A DNA stretch of 64,000 bases, taken from assembly GCA_020975725.1 (NCBI GenBank), contig QXJR01000019.1, forward strand, positions 186,001 through 250,000, read 5' to 3'. Below, in pieces: positions 9,173 to 18,551 of this stretch (position 1 is the stretch's first letter; each line of letters starts with the position of its first letter). Source of the stretch: Picocystis sp. L7 (lineage: Eukaryota; Chlorophyta; Picocystophyceae; Picocystales; Picocystaceae). The translations under genes were made by a program, and so were the position numbers. Under the pieces are notes generated by a model that was not told the origin of the DNA, searched no databases, and worked only from the letters and a program-made list of their open reading frames with translations.

Positions 9173-10873
9173 TCAGGTACAAAATTGCATGTACGCTTGA
9201 ATGGATGCTGTGGTGGAAGGATTGTATGCACCTTTCTCCAACATCTTCCCGGAGCTTCGAACCTCGTGCATGGTCTTGCGTATCTTTGAAGCTAGCACCT
9301 TTCCTAGCTCAACGCCCCATTGGTCAAAGCTGTTGATGCCCCACACGAACCCTTGGACCACGACCCTCGCTTCATAAATGGAAAGGAGCTGTCCGATCCG
9401 GAAGGGCGACAAGTCTTTTAGCAGGATGCTCATGGACGGACGGTTCCCTGCGAATACTTTGTGTGGGATCAGTTCCTCCGGCACACCGGAGGCCCGAAGC
9501 TCTTCCGCCGTCTTCCCGCAGGCCAGAGCATCAGGTTGGGCGAAAAAGTTGCACATGAGCTCGTCGTGGTTGGACACGGTTTCTCCTTCCAAGTTTACTG
9601 GTTGCTGTGAATTGGCAACGCCGATGAATTCGCACGGAACGATCCGTCCTTGGTGGAGCAGCTGGTAGAAAGAGTGCTGTCCATTGGTCCCCGGTTCCCC
9701 AAAATCAATCTCTCCCGTCTCGTACGACATCGGCTGGCCATCCACGGTCACCGATTTCCCGTTGGATTCCATGCTCAGCTGTTGGATGTGGGGTGGGAAT
9801 TTCTCCAGCGCTTGAGAGTAGGGCAAGATGGCGCGTGCCGGGTACCCGAGGAAGTTGGCGTTCCAGATGCTGTACAGACCCATCATCACCGGTATGTTTT
9901 GGGAGAATTCTGCCGTGCGAAAGTGTTCGTCCGCGTCGTGGGCCCCGTCCAAAAACTCCCGGCATACCTCGAATCCATATTGCAGCGCCAGGGGCAGCAT
10001 ACCGACTGCGCTGCACACGGAGAAGCGTCCGCCCACCCAGTCCCAGAACCCACAGGCGTGATCCGGATCGATCCCAAACTCCTCCACAAGCTTGAGGTTG
10101 GTGCTGACCGCGACCATGTGTTTTTTCACGGCTTCCGCGCCCATGTGCTTGGTGATCCAATGGCGCAACGTCCTTGCATTGAGCATGGTTTCCGCGGTGG
10201 TGAATGTTTTGGAGACCACCACCACCAGGGTGGTGGATGGTTCCAGGCCTTCCACTGCACGTGCGTAATCGATCGGGTCCACATTGGCCAGGAACTTCAA
10301 CCTCCTCCCTTTGGCGCACTGTGCACACCTTGGATGGTTCTTCATGGCTGTGTGCACAAAGAGCGGACCCAAGTAGGAACCACCAATGCCCACCACCACC
10401 ACGTCCTTGAGCACTTGTCCAGTGTGTCCTTTCCACACACCGTTTCGGATCGATTCGCTCAACCTTTCCACGCGCTCCAACACCGCGTGCACGTCCACGA
10501 GCTTCTTCTCCAGGTCCGATGGCCCTCGCAGGGACGCTCCTTTGGGCGCACGTAGCAAAGTATGAAGCGCAGGACGTCCTTCGGTGGCGTTGACGGCCAT
10601 CCCTTCGTGCATGGCCTCCAGCTTTCGTCGCAGATGGACCTCTTCGGCCAGCTGGAGCAGCAAGGAAGCGGTCTCCTGCGTCACCAGCTGCCTGGACGCG
10701 TCCAAACGAACGCCTTCGAGCGCGCCGTCGATGCACAGGAGACGCGAACGCGCTTCGTCCTGGAGCAGTTGGCGCAGGTGGAGGTCCCGGATGCGCGTCG
10801 CGTGTTCGACGAGGGACGTCCACGCGGACGTGGAGGACGCGGTTCCATCGCAAGGGACCTGCGGAACGTCCAT
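9173..10873 (-). CDS. GPI: Glucose-6-phosphate isomerase
   Basis: Interconverts glucose-6-phosphate and fructose-6-phosphate in glycolysis and starch/sucrose metabolism. The 566-residue product has the usual length of cytosolic eukaryotic enzymes (about 560). Marks in order are [13 protein letters not shown] (sugar-phosphate loop), [61 protein letters not shown] (active-site region), [10 protein letters not shown], and the C-terminal signature [19 protein letters not shown]. The frame stays open upstream to 11332, but the ATG at 10873 gives an N-terminus like plant cytosolic GPI (a short leader, then a helix ending in [12 protein letters not shown]). No transit peptide is seen, so cytosol is likely. 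Confident. Confidence 0.95.
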   Translation of the reverse strand: MDVPQVPCDGTASSTSAWTSLVEHATRIRDLHLRQLLQDEARSRLLCIDGALEGVRLDASRQLVTQETASLLLQLAEEVHLRRKLEAMHEGMAVNATEGRPALHTLLRAPKGASLRGPSDLEKKLVDVHAVLERVERLSESIRNGVWKGHTGQVLKDVVVVGIGGSYLGPLFVHTAMKNHPRCAQCAKGRRLKFLANVDPIDYARAVEGLEPSTTLVVVVSKTFTTAETMLNARTLRHWITKHMGAEAVKKHMVAVSTNLKLVEEFGIDPDHACGFWDWVGGRFSVCSAVGMLPLALQYGFEVCREFLDGAHDADEHFRTAEFSQNIPVMMGLYSIWNANFLGYPARAILPYSQALEKFPPHIQQLSMESNGKSVTVDGQPMSYETGEIDFGEPGTNGQHSFYQLLHQGRIVPCEFIGVANSQQPVNLEGETVSNHDELMCNFFAQPDALACGKTAEELRASGVPEELIPHKVFAGNRPSMSILLKDLSPFRIGQLLSIYEARVVVQGFVWGINSFDQWGVELGKVLASKIRKTMHEVRSSGKMLEKGAYNPSTTASIQAYMQFCT

Positions 10874-11103
10874 GTGGCGCGTTTCGAACGCGAGCGGATG
10901 CGCGAGGTGCGTGGCGACGGGATGGTGTGATGGGATGGACGTGGATGCGATCCAGAGGCAATGGTCCAAGTGCATCCAAAAGCCAAAGGATGGATCCTCC
11001 ATGTTCATGGATGGACGGTTGGAGATGCAAGCCTGCATGCAAGCAAGAAGTGGAAGGAGATGGAACACGCGACAGGAGATGTATGACAACGGATGAATGG
11101 GAG

Positions 11104-12369
11104 CTAGGAAGAGAGGATGCGCGCGTGGAAGGAAGACAGGGCCACCGCAAAGGACGTGAGGGCGCTGAACGGATGCCCAAAGTCCAGGGTGAACAAGTTG
11201 CGACCCACCTTGCCAAACTGGAGGGCGTTCTCCGCATCGTCCTGGTGCATGCAGAGCTGCATGTTCTTCACCGAGGCCTGGGTCACCCGTCCTTGAAAGT
11301 CCAAGCACCAGCAGTTCGTGCTCGAATGCCACCTGGGCTTCCTGCTGAACAGACGTACGCTATCCTCTTCTTCCAACTGGGCGGGGAAGGAATCCTCCCG
11401 GTGCTCCCTGGAGGACCCTTCCCGGCATCCCTGCTGCGGCAAGCCACGCTTGCTCACCTCGCACTGATCTCTTGCCTCCTCGCATGCACCTGACCAGGTG
11501 GTGACCGCCACCCTCCTTGGTCCCGTGCCGGATTCTCCCTGTGCGTACTCGATGCAAACCAGCGGCTTGTCCTTGTTTAAAATGTCCACTTCATCACTCG
11601 CGTAGAGGACAAACTTCCTTCCGCCGCGCTTGACCTTCAAGCAACCGATGGTGGTGCTGTTCCCATCGCTCCTGGTGAAGGAGACCACGATCTTGCCCCC
11701 AGGAGAGGTCCTTCCCGTCATGAGGAACTTGCCTCCTCCGTACCCATGTTCGTCCACCATGAACATGCTGTACTTGTAGTAGAAGAACACGCCTTTGCTG
11801 ACCTTTTCCCTCTTGATGAAGCATCGTATGGCTTCCATGCGAGGCCCGATCTCCAGCAGCTGCAACGGATGCACGATGGCCACCTGGGACTCAAGTTCCT
11901 TCCAGCTCCTGGAGAGGCAAGCCTGCACGGCCACCTTCCTCCACCTCCTGCACACTCCAGTGGCCGCGACCACGGACGCTCTTCCCGGCCAGGTGTTCTC
12001 ACTGTCCAGGAGGAGGTGGAGGATGTGCGACAGGACGTGATCCGGCAACGTCTCCCACATGGGTCCTCTTCTCTTCAGGGGCGCGTCTTGGTCCTCCACG
12101 CCGTCCGACGCACCTTCCAACGCGGACGCATCGCACGCTCGTCCGCTCCCGTCGTCTCCATGCATCGCCTCGTGCGTGGTGGTGCTGGCACGCGTCGACG
12201 TGCTTCGTCCTCCGTCCGCCTGGATCACGTCCCGATCCCTTCCCTCGGACTTTCCACCGTTCGCCACGCGCTCGTGACCTTCCTTCGCACCTGAAACGGC
12301 CATGGCTTCCTCCTCCAGCTCCGTCGAGGTCCTGCGAAGTGCGCCTTGTGCGCCTCCTGCCATGGCCAT
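11104..12369 (-). CDS. Tubby-like F-box protein
   Basis: The 421-residue protein has an F-box near residues 95-145 ([17 protein letters not shown], then a [10 protein letters not shown] block) followed by a Tubby domain with [54 protein letters not shown] and the terminal [24 protein letters not shown]. Joining an F-box to a Tubby C-domain is the plant TLP architecture; these proteins bind membrane phosphoinositides and SKP1. The Tubby domain carries a poorly conserved, charged insert (about 285-340), as many plant TLPs do. ATG at 12369 (a second Met two codons later). A TTAA..TTAA element lies 11-26 bp upstream. Role inferred from family. Confidence 0.88.
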   Translation of the reverse strand: MAMAGGAQGALRRTSTELEEEAMAVSGAKEGHERVANGGKSEGRDRDVIQADGGRSTSTRASTTTHEAMHGDDGSGRACDASALEGASDGVEDQDAPLKRRGPMWETLPDHVLSHILHLLLDSENTWPGRASVVAATGVCRRWRKVAVQACLSRSWKELESQVAIVHPLQLLEIGPRMEAIRCFIKREKVSKGVFFYYKYSMFMVDEHGYGGGKFLMTGRTSPGGKIVVSFTRSDGNSTTIGCLKVKRGGRKFVLYASDEVDILNKDKPLVCIEYAQGESGTGPRRVAVTTWSGACEEARDQCEVSKRGLPQQGCREGSSREHREDSFPAQLEEEDSVRLFSRKPRWHSSTNCWCLDFQGRVTQASVKNMQLCMHQDDAENALQFGKVGRNLFTLDFGHPFSALTSFAVALSSFHARILSS

Positions 12370-12772
12370 GGCCCCCTTTTTAAGCGAAAAGTTAACCCAT
12401 GGGGGGACGAGAAACCGTCGCCTCGGATCGAGGCCGCCCCATCCCTCGGACCCGCCTGAAACCCCTCCCTGGGAGGCACGGAGGGAACGCGCGAGGAGGA
12501 GGAAATCAGAAGCGGGGATGCGTCCGAGGGAAGGGCCTCTTCGGTGCACGGCGCTGGAGCGCATCGGGAAGGGATCGTCTTCTTTACCGAGGGGGGGAAA
12601 CGAGAACGCACGCCGAAGAGGAGGGAGTCGGGGTCCGAAAACCGGATCCATCCATCCAGGACACGACACAGGCGAATGGGAGTCTCCCATCTCCATCCAT
12701 CCACACCTGGACCTGTCCCATCCTCCATGGATGGAGGTGCAGGTGAACAAAGCTGCGGCCAAAAGACCCAAG
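12370..12772. other. Spacer between serpin and Tubby genes
   Basis: This is the upstream region of the Tubby gene on the minus strand. It contains the TTAACTTTTCGCTTAA element at 12380-12395 (minus reading), G-runs around 12586-12598, and CATCCATCC repeats at 12645-12735 that also occur upstream of the GPI gene. No coding frame is supported. Confidence 0.45.
12380..12395 (-). promoter_or_regulatory. TTAACTTTTCGCTTAA promoter element
   Basis: It lies just upstream of the Tubby ATG and nearly matches the element at 58338-58354 upstream of the DUF1499 gene and a weaker copy at 49980-49996. Function unknown. Confidence 0.4.
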
Positions 12773-14170
12773 TTACAATCCCAAAAAGAGAGGGTCCTCC
12801 ACCCGACCCGCAAAGAGGATGGTGCGGCTGTCCCGGTGCTCGATGAAAAAGAGAAAAGGACGGTCGTAGGCCAGGGTCACCTTGTCCTCAAATAACATGG
12901 CACTGGTGCGCATCATGATGGCCGTCACAGCCGCAGCTTCCGTGCCTTCCTCCGTCACCTCCACACTGACTTTGTGAAGCACCTCGTCGATCATGACCTG
13001 AGAATCCTCCGACATGCGCTGAAAACCACCCGCGGTGCCAAACACATGCTTCAATCCCGTGGACTTCAAGGGTCCCGAAAGCTCGTCAAACGATTCCACC
13101 TTGAATTTGGGAAGGCTCAGCTCCACGTGACGGCGACCGAACAACCTGGTGTGTTCGCCGTATTCCTTGGGATTCTGGGAAAGGTGCTTCACGAGGTCCA
13201 GGTAGGCATCCTTCCCCTCTTTTTCCGGAAGGATCAGCTTGGCCATGAACTCGTTGGCCTCGTACGGCAAGGCCACGACGTGGGCCTTCATGCCATTGTC
13301 GAACTTGGCCAGCTTGTACTGCATCTCTTTTGCCGTCCGCTGCATCATCATACATTCCTTTGGACCGGAGAAGGTGCGGAACTCTTTCTTGACCGTGCTC
13401 TCCGGCTTGAACTTGTCCATCCACATGCCTTTGAAATACACGGCGTTCGTGAGTATAGCAACCATGCGTGGATCGATCGAATCAATGATCCTAGGAATCA
13501 TCCCTTTCGTCTTTTCGTTGCACCAGGAGTTGATGGGCTCCGGCGACGTGGGCATTTCCTTCACGTCGGCCCGAAAGACGTCGGCCACGGTGCTGGCGTA
13601 CGCCTCTTTCACGCTGTCTTTGATCCACACGGCGTTGGCAACGTCAAGCGTGGCGTTGGAATTTCGAGGTTCCATCGCGAACAGCAGATCTCCGACCGCT
13701 TTCATGGATTCTCTGTCTCGGAACCGGCTTCCCAGCAGTTCCTCGAGTTCCTGCAGGTGATTGCTCCCTTCTGTCGCACCCGCCGCGGCCATGGCGAGGG
13801 CACCATAGATGCTGATGGGCGACACGAACGAGTTTTCCTTGTCGAGGAGTCCCAAGACCGACAATCCCATGCGATTCACGTCCTTCGCTTTCGCGTTCCC
13901 TTTGTTGGCGCCTGTTCCCTTCGTTCGCGTTCCCATCGCCCAGGTGTCCGGCGCTTTGCCGACGGACAAGCTCTCGAACTTCCCTGCACCGCTTTCTGCG
14001 GTCCGTTCGGCCATGTCCCTCTTCTCCTTTGCGTTCCTGTCCGTTCGGGTGACACCCAGCCTTGGATGGACGCGCCTTTGTCCCGCGGATGCGAGCGCCA
14101 CGCTCGCCAGGAGCGCCACGATCACCAACAGCACGAGCCTGGCCACGCCTGGTCGTCCCTTTCCCGCCAC
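12773..14170 (-). CDS. Serpin with N-terminal signal/anchor segment
   Basis: A serine/cysteine protease inhibitor fold. Visible marks are FVSPISIYGALAMAAAGA (helix B), an ANAVWIKDS block, ILTNAVYFKGMWMDKF (strand 3A), ALPYEANEFMAKLILPE, and the hinge EVTEEGTEAAAVTA, whose small residues allow loop insertion and so suggest true inhibition. The reactive loop continues as IMMRTSAM before the DRPFLFFIEHRDSRTILFAGRVEDP end. The start of the frame has a hydrophobic segment (about residues 11-30), as in a signal peptide or anchor, so it may be secreted or vacuolar. The first in-frame codon at 14170 is GTG and no ATG precedes the hydrophobic segment, so the true start is probably in an upstream exon; the next ATG would remove the segment. 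Target protease unknown. Confidence 0.86.
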   Translation of the reverse strand: MAGKGRPGVARLVLLVIVALLASVALASAGQRRVHPRLGVTRTDRNAKEKRDMAERTAESGAGKFESLSVGKAPDTWAMGTRTKGTGANKGNAKAKDVNRMGLSVLGLLDKENSFVSPISIYGALAMAAAGATEGSNHLQELEELLGSRFRDRESMKAVGDLLFAMEPRNSNATLDVANAVWIKDSVKEAYASTVADVFRADVKEMPTSPEPINSWCNEKTKGMIPRIIDSIDPRMVAILTNAVYFKGMWMDKFKPESTVKKEFRTFSGPKECMMMQRTAKEMQYKLAKFDNGMKAHVVALPYEANEFMAKLILPEKEGKDAYLDLVKHLSQNPKEYGEHTRLFGRRHVELSLPKFKVESFDELSGPLKSTGLKHVFGTAGGFQRMSEDSQVMIDEVLHKVSVEVTEEGTEAAAVTAIMMRTSAMLFEDKVTLAYDRPFLFFIEHRDSRTILFAGRVEDPLFLGL

Positions 14171-14668
14171 GACGCCTCGTTCGGCCGGCCTTGCGCCACG
14201 AGGGACGCGTCCGCCGGCTCTCCTTCGCCTCTCCTGTCCAAGAATGGTCTCCGGATCGACGCTTGCTCGAGCAAGCGCGTGCTTCGAAGCGACGTCCGCG
14301 CTCGCGTCCTTGGCATCTGTCGAGCACGTTCGACGTTTCGTGGTGGCCTGGATGGGGATCGATCCGATCGAAAGGGGCTCCGATCGGGTTCGAACCGGAC
14401 GCGTCCTCCTTTCCCGGACCGGAGGAGTAAGGATCGAACCGGCTCCACCCCGGTCCCTCTCCCGTGTGCCGCGCAGGAATCTCCCCTCCGGATCTGACTC
14501 GATTCCTCTGCGCCTATCGAACCCCCTTCGGTCGCCCGTCCGTCCTCGATCCCTTGGATCGGTTCTCCCTCGGCCGTCCGAGCCTCCCCTTTCGAAAGGG
14601 GGTGCTCAGAAGGGACAGAAGGGAAGATACGAAAGGAAGAACCCAGGACGAGAAGGGCGCAGAAAGGG
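14171..14668. promoter_or_regulatory. Divergent promoter region, serpin / nucleotide translocase 1
   Basis: This GC-rich spacer is full of GATC and TTCGAA words. It carries GATCGAAAGGGG at 14366-14377 followed by CGATCGGGTTCGAACC, and the palindrome CCTTTCGAAAGGGGG at about 14588-14602, some 70 bp before the translocase ATG. No coding frame is supported, though a missing serpin 5' exon could lie here. Confidence 0.5.
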
Positions 14669-16405
14669 ATGGCCACCACGAACGTGGCGAAATGGCGATG
14701 GCCACCGGCGATGGCGACGTTTCGAAGGCGTCCGAGGGAAGGGAGGAAGGCATGCGAGGGAAAAAGAAGGGAAGGGAGAGGCGGGAAGGGAAAGAAAACG
14801 CACGTGACGAGGCGTGGGTGCGTGCACGCGTCGCTGGTGGGTGAGGATGGAGGCTGGGAAGCAGCCAAGGTGCCCAAGAGGCTCGTGGAAAAGGTGCAGG
14901 CGCGCATGCATGGGCTGTGGGGGAAGCTCGTGCCCATGGCCGTGCTCTTCTTCTTCATGTCCTTCGTCAACTCCATCCTGGACAGCACCAAAGACACGCT
15001 CGTGGTCACCGCCTTCGGCGGAGCGGAACAGCTGCCGTTCCTCACCGTGTACGCAGTGCTCCCATGCTCGCTGCTCTTCCTCATGGTCTACTCGAAAATG
15101 GCGAACCGACTGCAACCTGGAGCGCTCTTCTACGCTACCCTCGTCCCGTTCGTGGCGTTCTTCGGACTCTTCGGAGCGGTGCTGTTCCCCTTCCAGCACG
15201 TGCTGCATCCAAACACGGAGTCCTGGCTGCAGATCCTCCCTGCAGGATTGGAAGGCGGAGTCGCCATGATCCAGCACTGGACGTACACCCTCTTCTACGT
15301 CTTCAGCGAGCTGTGGGGGGACGTGGTGCTGTCGCTGCTGTTCTGGGGACTGGCCAACGAAACAACCAATGTGGATGAGGCGAGGGTGATCTATCCGTTG
15401 TTTGGGATTGGAGCCAACGTAGCACAGGCCATGGCAGGAAGGGTGCTCAAATGGCTGGCGAACAACGTGCACGAAAGCGCTGCTTTGACTGCCACAGAGG
15501 CATGGGCTCGTCAGCTGAAAGCCATGATGGCCATCGTAGTCGTGTCGGGATTCTGCATCATGGCACTGCATGGGTATATTAGGAGAGCATTGGTCAGGGC
15601 CGAAAGGAAAAAATCAAATGGTGTAGCAGTGCTTAAAAAGAAGAGCAACCTCAGCATTGGCGAGAGCTTTCGAGCAATCGTGTCTTCCAAGCAGATCAGG
15701 TGCTTGGCAGCGATGGCAGTCGCCCAGGGATTGGCATCCATATTGTTTCAAGTCACATGGAAGGGCCAGATAAGGATTTTGCATCCCCAGCCGGCAGAAT
15801 ACTCCTCGTTCATGGGCGACGTTGCCACTGCATCAGGACTGTTCACGGGCCTGTCCATGCTTGCTGCCCCAATGCTGTTTACAAAGCTTGGCTGGTCAGG
15901 GGCTGCTCAGTTCACCCCATACGTGATGGTTTTTGGTGGATGGATCTTTTTTGCGGTTGCTATATGGGCGAACAATGGGGGGTTGGCCACTTGCCCGCAT
16001 TTACTGGCGCCGATGGTTGCGGGCGGTGCTGCGCTTTACATTTTCGAAAAAGCAGCCAAGTTTTCGCTGTTTAAGCCCGCGGAGGAGATGGTTTACATCG
16101 GCCTCGACGAGGACAAACGGACCAAAGGCAAGGCTGCCGTTGACGTTGTAGGTGCACAGTTCGGAAAGTCTAGTGGTAGTGTTTTCCAGCAGGGTTTGTT
16201 AGTGGGCATGGGCACTCTTTCACGGGCACTACCAATCATACTACTTACGCATTCATTAGTCATTGCGATTTGGATCATGGCCATTGATGCACTTGCACAT
16301 CATCATGGCCACATGCTCGCCTTTGATGAAGGGGAGAGCGATACGAACGATTTGGTTTGTGAGTTGGATGATCGTCCTGTGGGAGACACGATAGTAGAAG
16401 CTTGA
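14669..16405 (+). CDS. NTT1: Plastid ATP/ADP translocase (NTT family), copy 1
   Basis: A nucleotide exchanger of the TLC/NTT family, which in plants sits in the inner plastid envelope and imports ATP for ADP. The 578-residue protein starts with about 75 very basic residues (transit-like), then the core MAVLFFFMSFVNSILDSTKDTLVVTAFGG in two adjoining pieces, FSELWGDVVLSLLFWGLANE and PLFGIGAN in the first half, and KPAEEMVYIGLDEDKRTKGKA and VVGAQFGKSSGS in the second, with about eleven hydrophobic segments. These are the family signatures, including the Lys and Glu of the substrate path. ATG at 14669. A paralogue follows in tandem. Highly confident on family; plastid location inferred from the leader. 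Confidence 0.93.
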   Translation: MATTNVAKWRWPPAMATFRRRPREGRKACEGKRREGRGGKGKKTHVTRRGCVHASLVGEDGGWEAAKVPKRLVEKVQARMHGLWGKLVPMAVLFFFMSFVNSILDSTKDTLVVTAFGGAEQLPFLTVYAVLPCSLLFLMVYSKMANRLQPGALFYATLVPFVAFFGLFGAVLFPFQHVLHPNTESWLQILPAGLEGGVAMIQHWTYTLFYVFSELWGDVVLSLLFWGLANETTNVDEARVIYPLFGIGANVAQAMAGRVLKWLANNVHESAALTATEAWARQLKAMMAIVVVSGFCIMALHGYIRRALVRAERKKSNGVAVLKKKSNLSIGESFRAIVSSKQIRCLAAMAVAQGLASILFQVTWKGQIRILHPQPAEYSSFMGDVATASGLFTGLSMLAAPMLFTKLGWSGAAQFTPYVMVFGGWIFFAVAIWANNGGLATCPHLLAPMVAGGAALYIFEKAAKFSLFKPAEEMVYIGLDEDKRTKGKAAVDVVGAQFGKSSGSVFQQGLLVGMGTLSRALPIILLTHSLVIAIWIMAIDALAHHHGHMLAFDEGESDTNDLVCELDDRPVGDTIVEA

Positions 16406-16829
16406 ATTGTGGTATGTCTCCTCGGGTCTGGATTCTTTGGGCAGAAGGATTCGTTCCGTGGTAACACGGGTACATTTTTCTTGCCATAAGTTCAATCTCT
16501 CCGCTTCAGACGGGGATCTACGTGGTTGCCACACTCCCGTTTGCCGTAGCTTCCACGTCTTCGTGGGTGAAATTCCACCCCCTGAGGCATGTATTTGGAT
16601 GCATGTCCTGGAATGGGCAAGGACACACATTTCTCGTGCACCTCGGTTGCCCTCTTCTCAATTCCCTTCCACCCCGTGCTTGTCGAGGTTCCTCCCCTTT
16701 CAACCCTTCCTTTCAAGCGGTTTTGTCCCGGGTCGAATCCGCCCACGAACCCGATTGGTATCTCCCTTGTCCTCGGTTGTGAATCGGTTGTGAAGGGTGC
16801 GTTGGCGCGAACGGGAAAGGCGCGGCGCG
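16406..16829. other. Spacer between the tandem translocases
   Basis: The 3' flank of copy 1 and promoter of copy 2. An ATTGG box is at about 16754. No coding frame supported. Confidence 0.4.
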
Positions 16830-18551
16830 ATGCGCGTGGTGATGCGCACCACGTGGATGCCACGTGCGTGCACGAGGTCTGGGACGCCTCTGAGGAAGCC
16901 TTGGAGGACGAAGGAAGCCAGAAAGGTGGTGGCGAGGAGGTGCTGGCGCGCACCAGCCCGTGGACGTGGGGAAGGCGTTGTGCGTGCTGCGACCTTCGAC
17001 CGTGGTGCAAAAGGGATCTTCAAGCGACTTCTGCTGATGCAGGAGCGATACTTGGCGCCTCTGGAAGGATTGTGGGGAAAGCTGATTCCCATGACCACGC
17101 TGTTCTTCTTCATGACGTTCGTCAACGCCATCCTGGACAGCACCAAAGACACCTTAGTGGTCACCGCCTTCGGTGGAGCCGAGCAGCTCATCTTCCTCAC
17201 CGTATACGCAGCATTGCCCTGTTCTGTTCTTTTCCTGATGCTCTACTCCAAAATGGCGAACCGATTGCAAAGCGGCCCTCTGTTCTATGCCACACTGCTG
17301 CCGTTCGTGGGGTTCTTCGCACTGTTCGGAGCGGTCCTCTTCCCTTTCCAACATGTGCTGCATCCAAGCGCAGAGTCCTGGATCAACGCCATACCAACGG
17401 GATTGGAGGGGGCAGTGGCCATGATCCAGCATTGGACATACACGCTCTTTTACGTCTTCAGCGAACTGTGGGGCGATGTGGTGCTGTCTCTTCTCTTTTG
17501 GGGACTTGCGAACGAGACAACCAATGTGGAAGAAGCAAGGATCATCTATCCGCTGTTCGGAATCGGAGCGAACTTTGCACAAGCCTCCGCTGGAAGGCTT
17601 CTGAGGTGGTTGGCAGACCATGTCAAGGCCGGAGTGGGCACATCGGAGGCCGATGCTTGGGCCTTGCAGCTCAAAATTTTGATGATAGTAGTAGTGGGTT
17701 GCTCTTGCTGCATTGGAGTCCTCCACCAATACATCCGTAAAAGGACGGCCGGGACTGGAGAGGCAGGAGTTGTCTTGAAGCCAAAGAAGAAGAAGCTCGG
17801 CCTGAAAGAGAGTGTCCAGGCAATCGCGTCCTCAAAGGAAATTTTGTGCCTCGCTACCATTGCGATTGCCCAGGGTCTGGCCCAAATATTGTTCGAAGTG
17901 ACCTGGAAAGGTCAGATCCGGATGCTTCATCCGTCTCCAGCCAGATATTCTGCATTCATGGGTGATGTCGCTACGGCATCAGGTATTTTTACTTTCATCA
18001 GCATGTTTGCAGCTCCGTTGCTGTTCAGGACCCTTGGATGGTCAGGCACTGCTCAGATCACTCCCCAGATCATGATCATGGGAGGATGGGTGTTTTTCTT
18101 GTCTTCAATGTGGGCCCTTCATTCTGGACTTATGCATGCACAAGGCATCCTAGGTCCCATGGTTATCTGCGGGGCCATCCTTTTTGTGTTTGGTAAAGCT
18201 GCCAAGTATTCTCTGTCCAAGCCAGCAGAGGAGATGGTTTATATTGGGTTGGATGAGGAGAAGCGTACCAAAGGAAAAGCAGCAGTCGATGTTGTGGGTT
18301 CTCAGTTTGGGAAATCAAGCGGCAGTCTCTTCCAACAGGGCCTATTGCTGGGCTTGGGTACGCTTTCCAAGGCCCTTCCTGTGCTCATGCTGAGTCATTC
18401 AGCAGTGATCGTGTTTTGGATCATGGCGATTGATGTGTTGGCCCATCACCAAGGTCACATGCTTTCGTTTGATGAGGAAGAAGTGGACACAAATGACTTG
18501 GCTTGTGATTTGAAGGAACACGGTGGCAATACCGGCACCGCAAGCGCTTGA
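16830..18551 (+). CDS. NTT2: Plastid ATP/ADP translocase (NTT family), copy 2
   Basis: A tandem paralogue of the preceding gene: same order of motifs (FVNAILDSTKDTLVVTAFGG, SELWGDVVLSLLFWGLANE, PAEEMVYIGLDEEKRTKGKA, VVGSQFGKSSGS) and similar length, 573 aa from the ATG at 16830. The leader differs entirely from copy 1 in sequence but is again strongly basic (Arg/Lys/Trp-rich, about 65 residues), which fits independent or fast-evolving plastid transit peptides. The core proteins are clearly homologous throughout, and both end in an acidic tail after AHH.GHML.FDE. The frame is open upstream to a GTG at 16797; ATG at 16830 was chosen. The pair probably arose by local duplication. They may differ in expression or direction of exchange; the sequence does not say. 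Confidence 0.92.
   Translation: MRVVMRTTWMPRACTRSGTPLRKPWRTKEARKVVARRCWRAPARGRGEGVVRAATFDRGAKGIFKRLLLMQERYLAPLEGLWGKLIPMTTLFFFMTFVNAILDSTKDTLVVTAFGGAEQLIFLTVYAALPCSVLFLMLYSKMANRLQSGPLFYATLLPFVGFFALFGAVLFPFQHVLHPSAESWINAIPTGLEGAVAMIQHWTYTLFYVFSELWGDVVLSLLFWGLANETTNVEEARIIYPLFGIGANFAQASAGRLLRWLADHVKAGVGTSEADAWALQLKILMIVVVGCSCCIGVLHQYIRKRTAGTGEAGVVLKPKKKKLGLKESVQAIASSKEILCLATIAIAQGLAQILFEVTWKGQIRMLHPSPARYSAFMGDVATASGIFTFISMFAAPLLFRTLGWSGTAQITPQIMIMGGWVFFLSSMWALHSGLMHAQGILGPMVICGAILFVFGKAAKYSLSKPAEEMVYIGLDEEKRTKGKAAVDVVGSQFGKSSGSLFQQGLLLGLGTLSKALPVLMLSHSAVIVFWIMAIDVLAHHQGHMLSFDEEEVDTNDLACDLKEHGGNTGTASA

Noticed and set aside
9705-11237. Long 510-codon frame antisense-shifted within GPI
   Set aside because: Shadow of the GPI coding sequence in another frame; no domain.
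14385-14402. Another TTCGAAC word looking like a tRNA T-loop
   Set aside because: It is part of the recurring GATC/TTCGAA promoter motif; no cloverleaf can be drawn around it.
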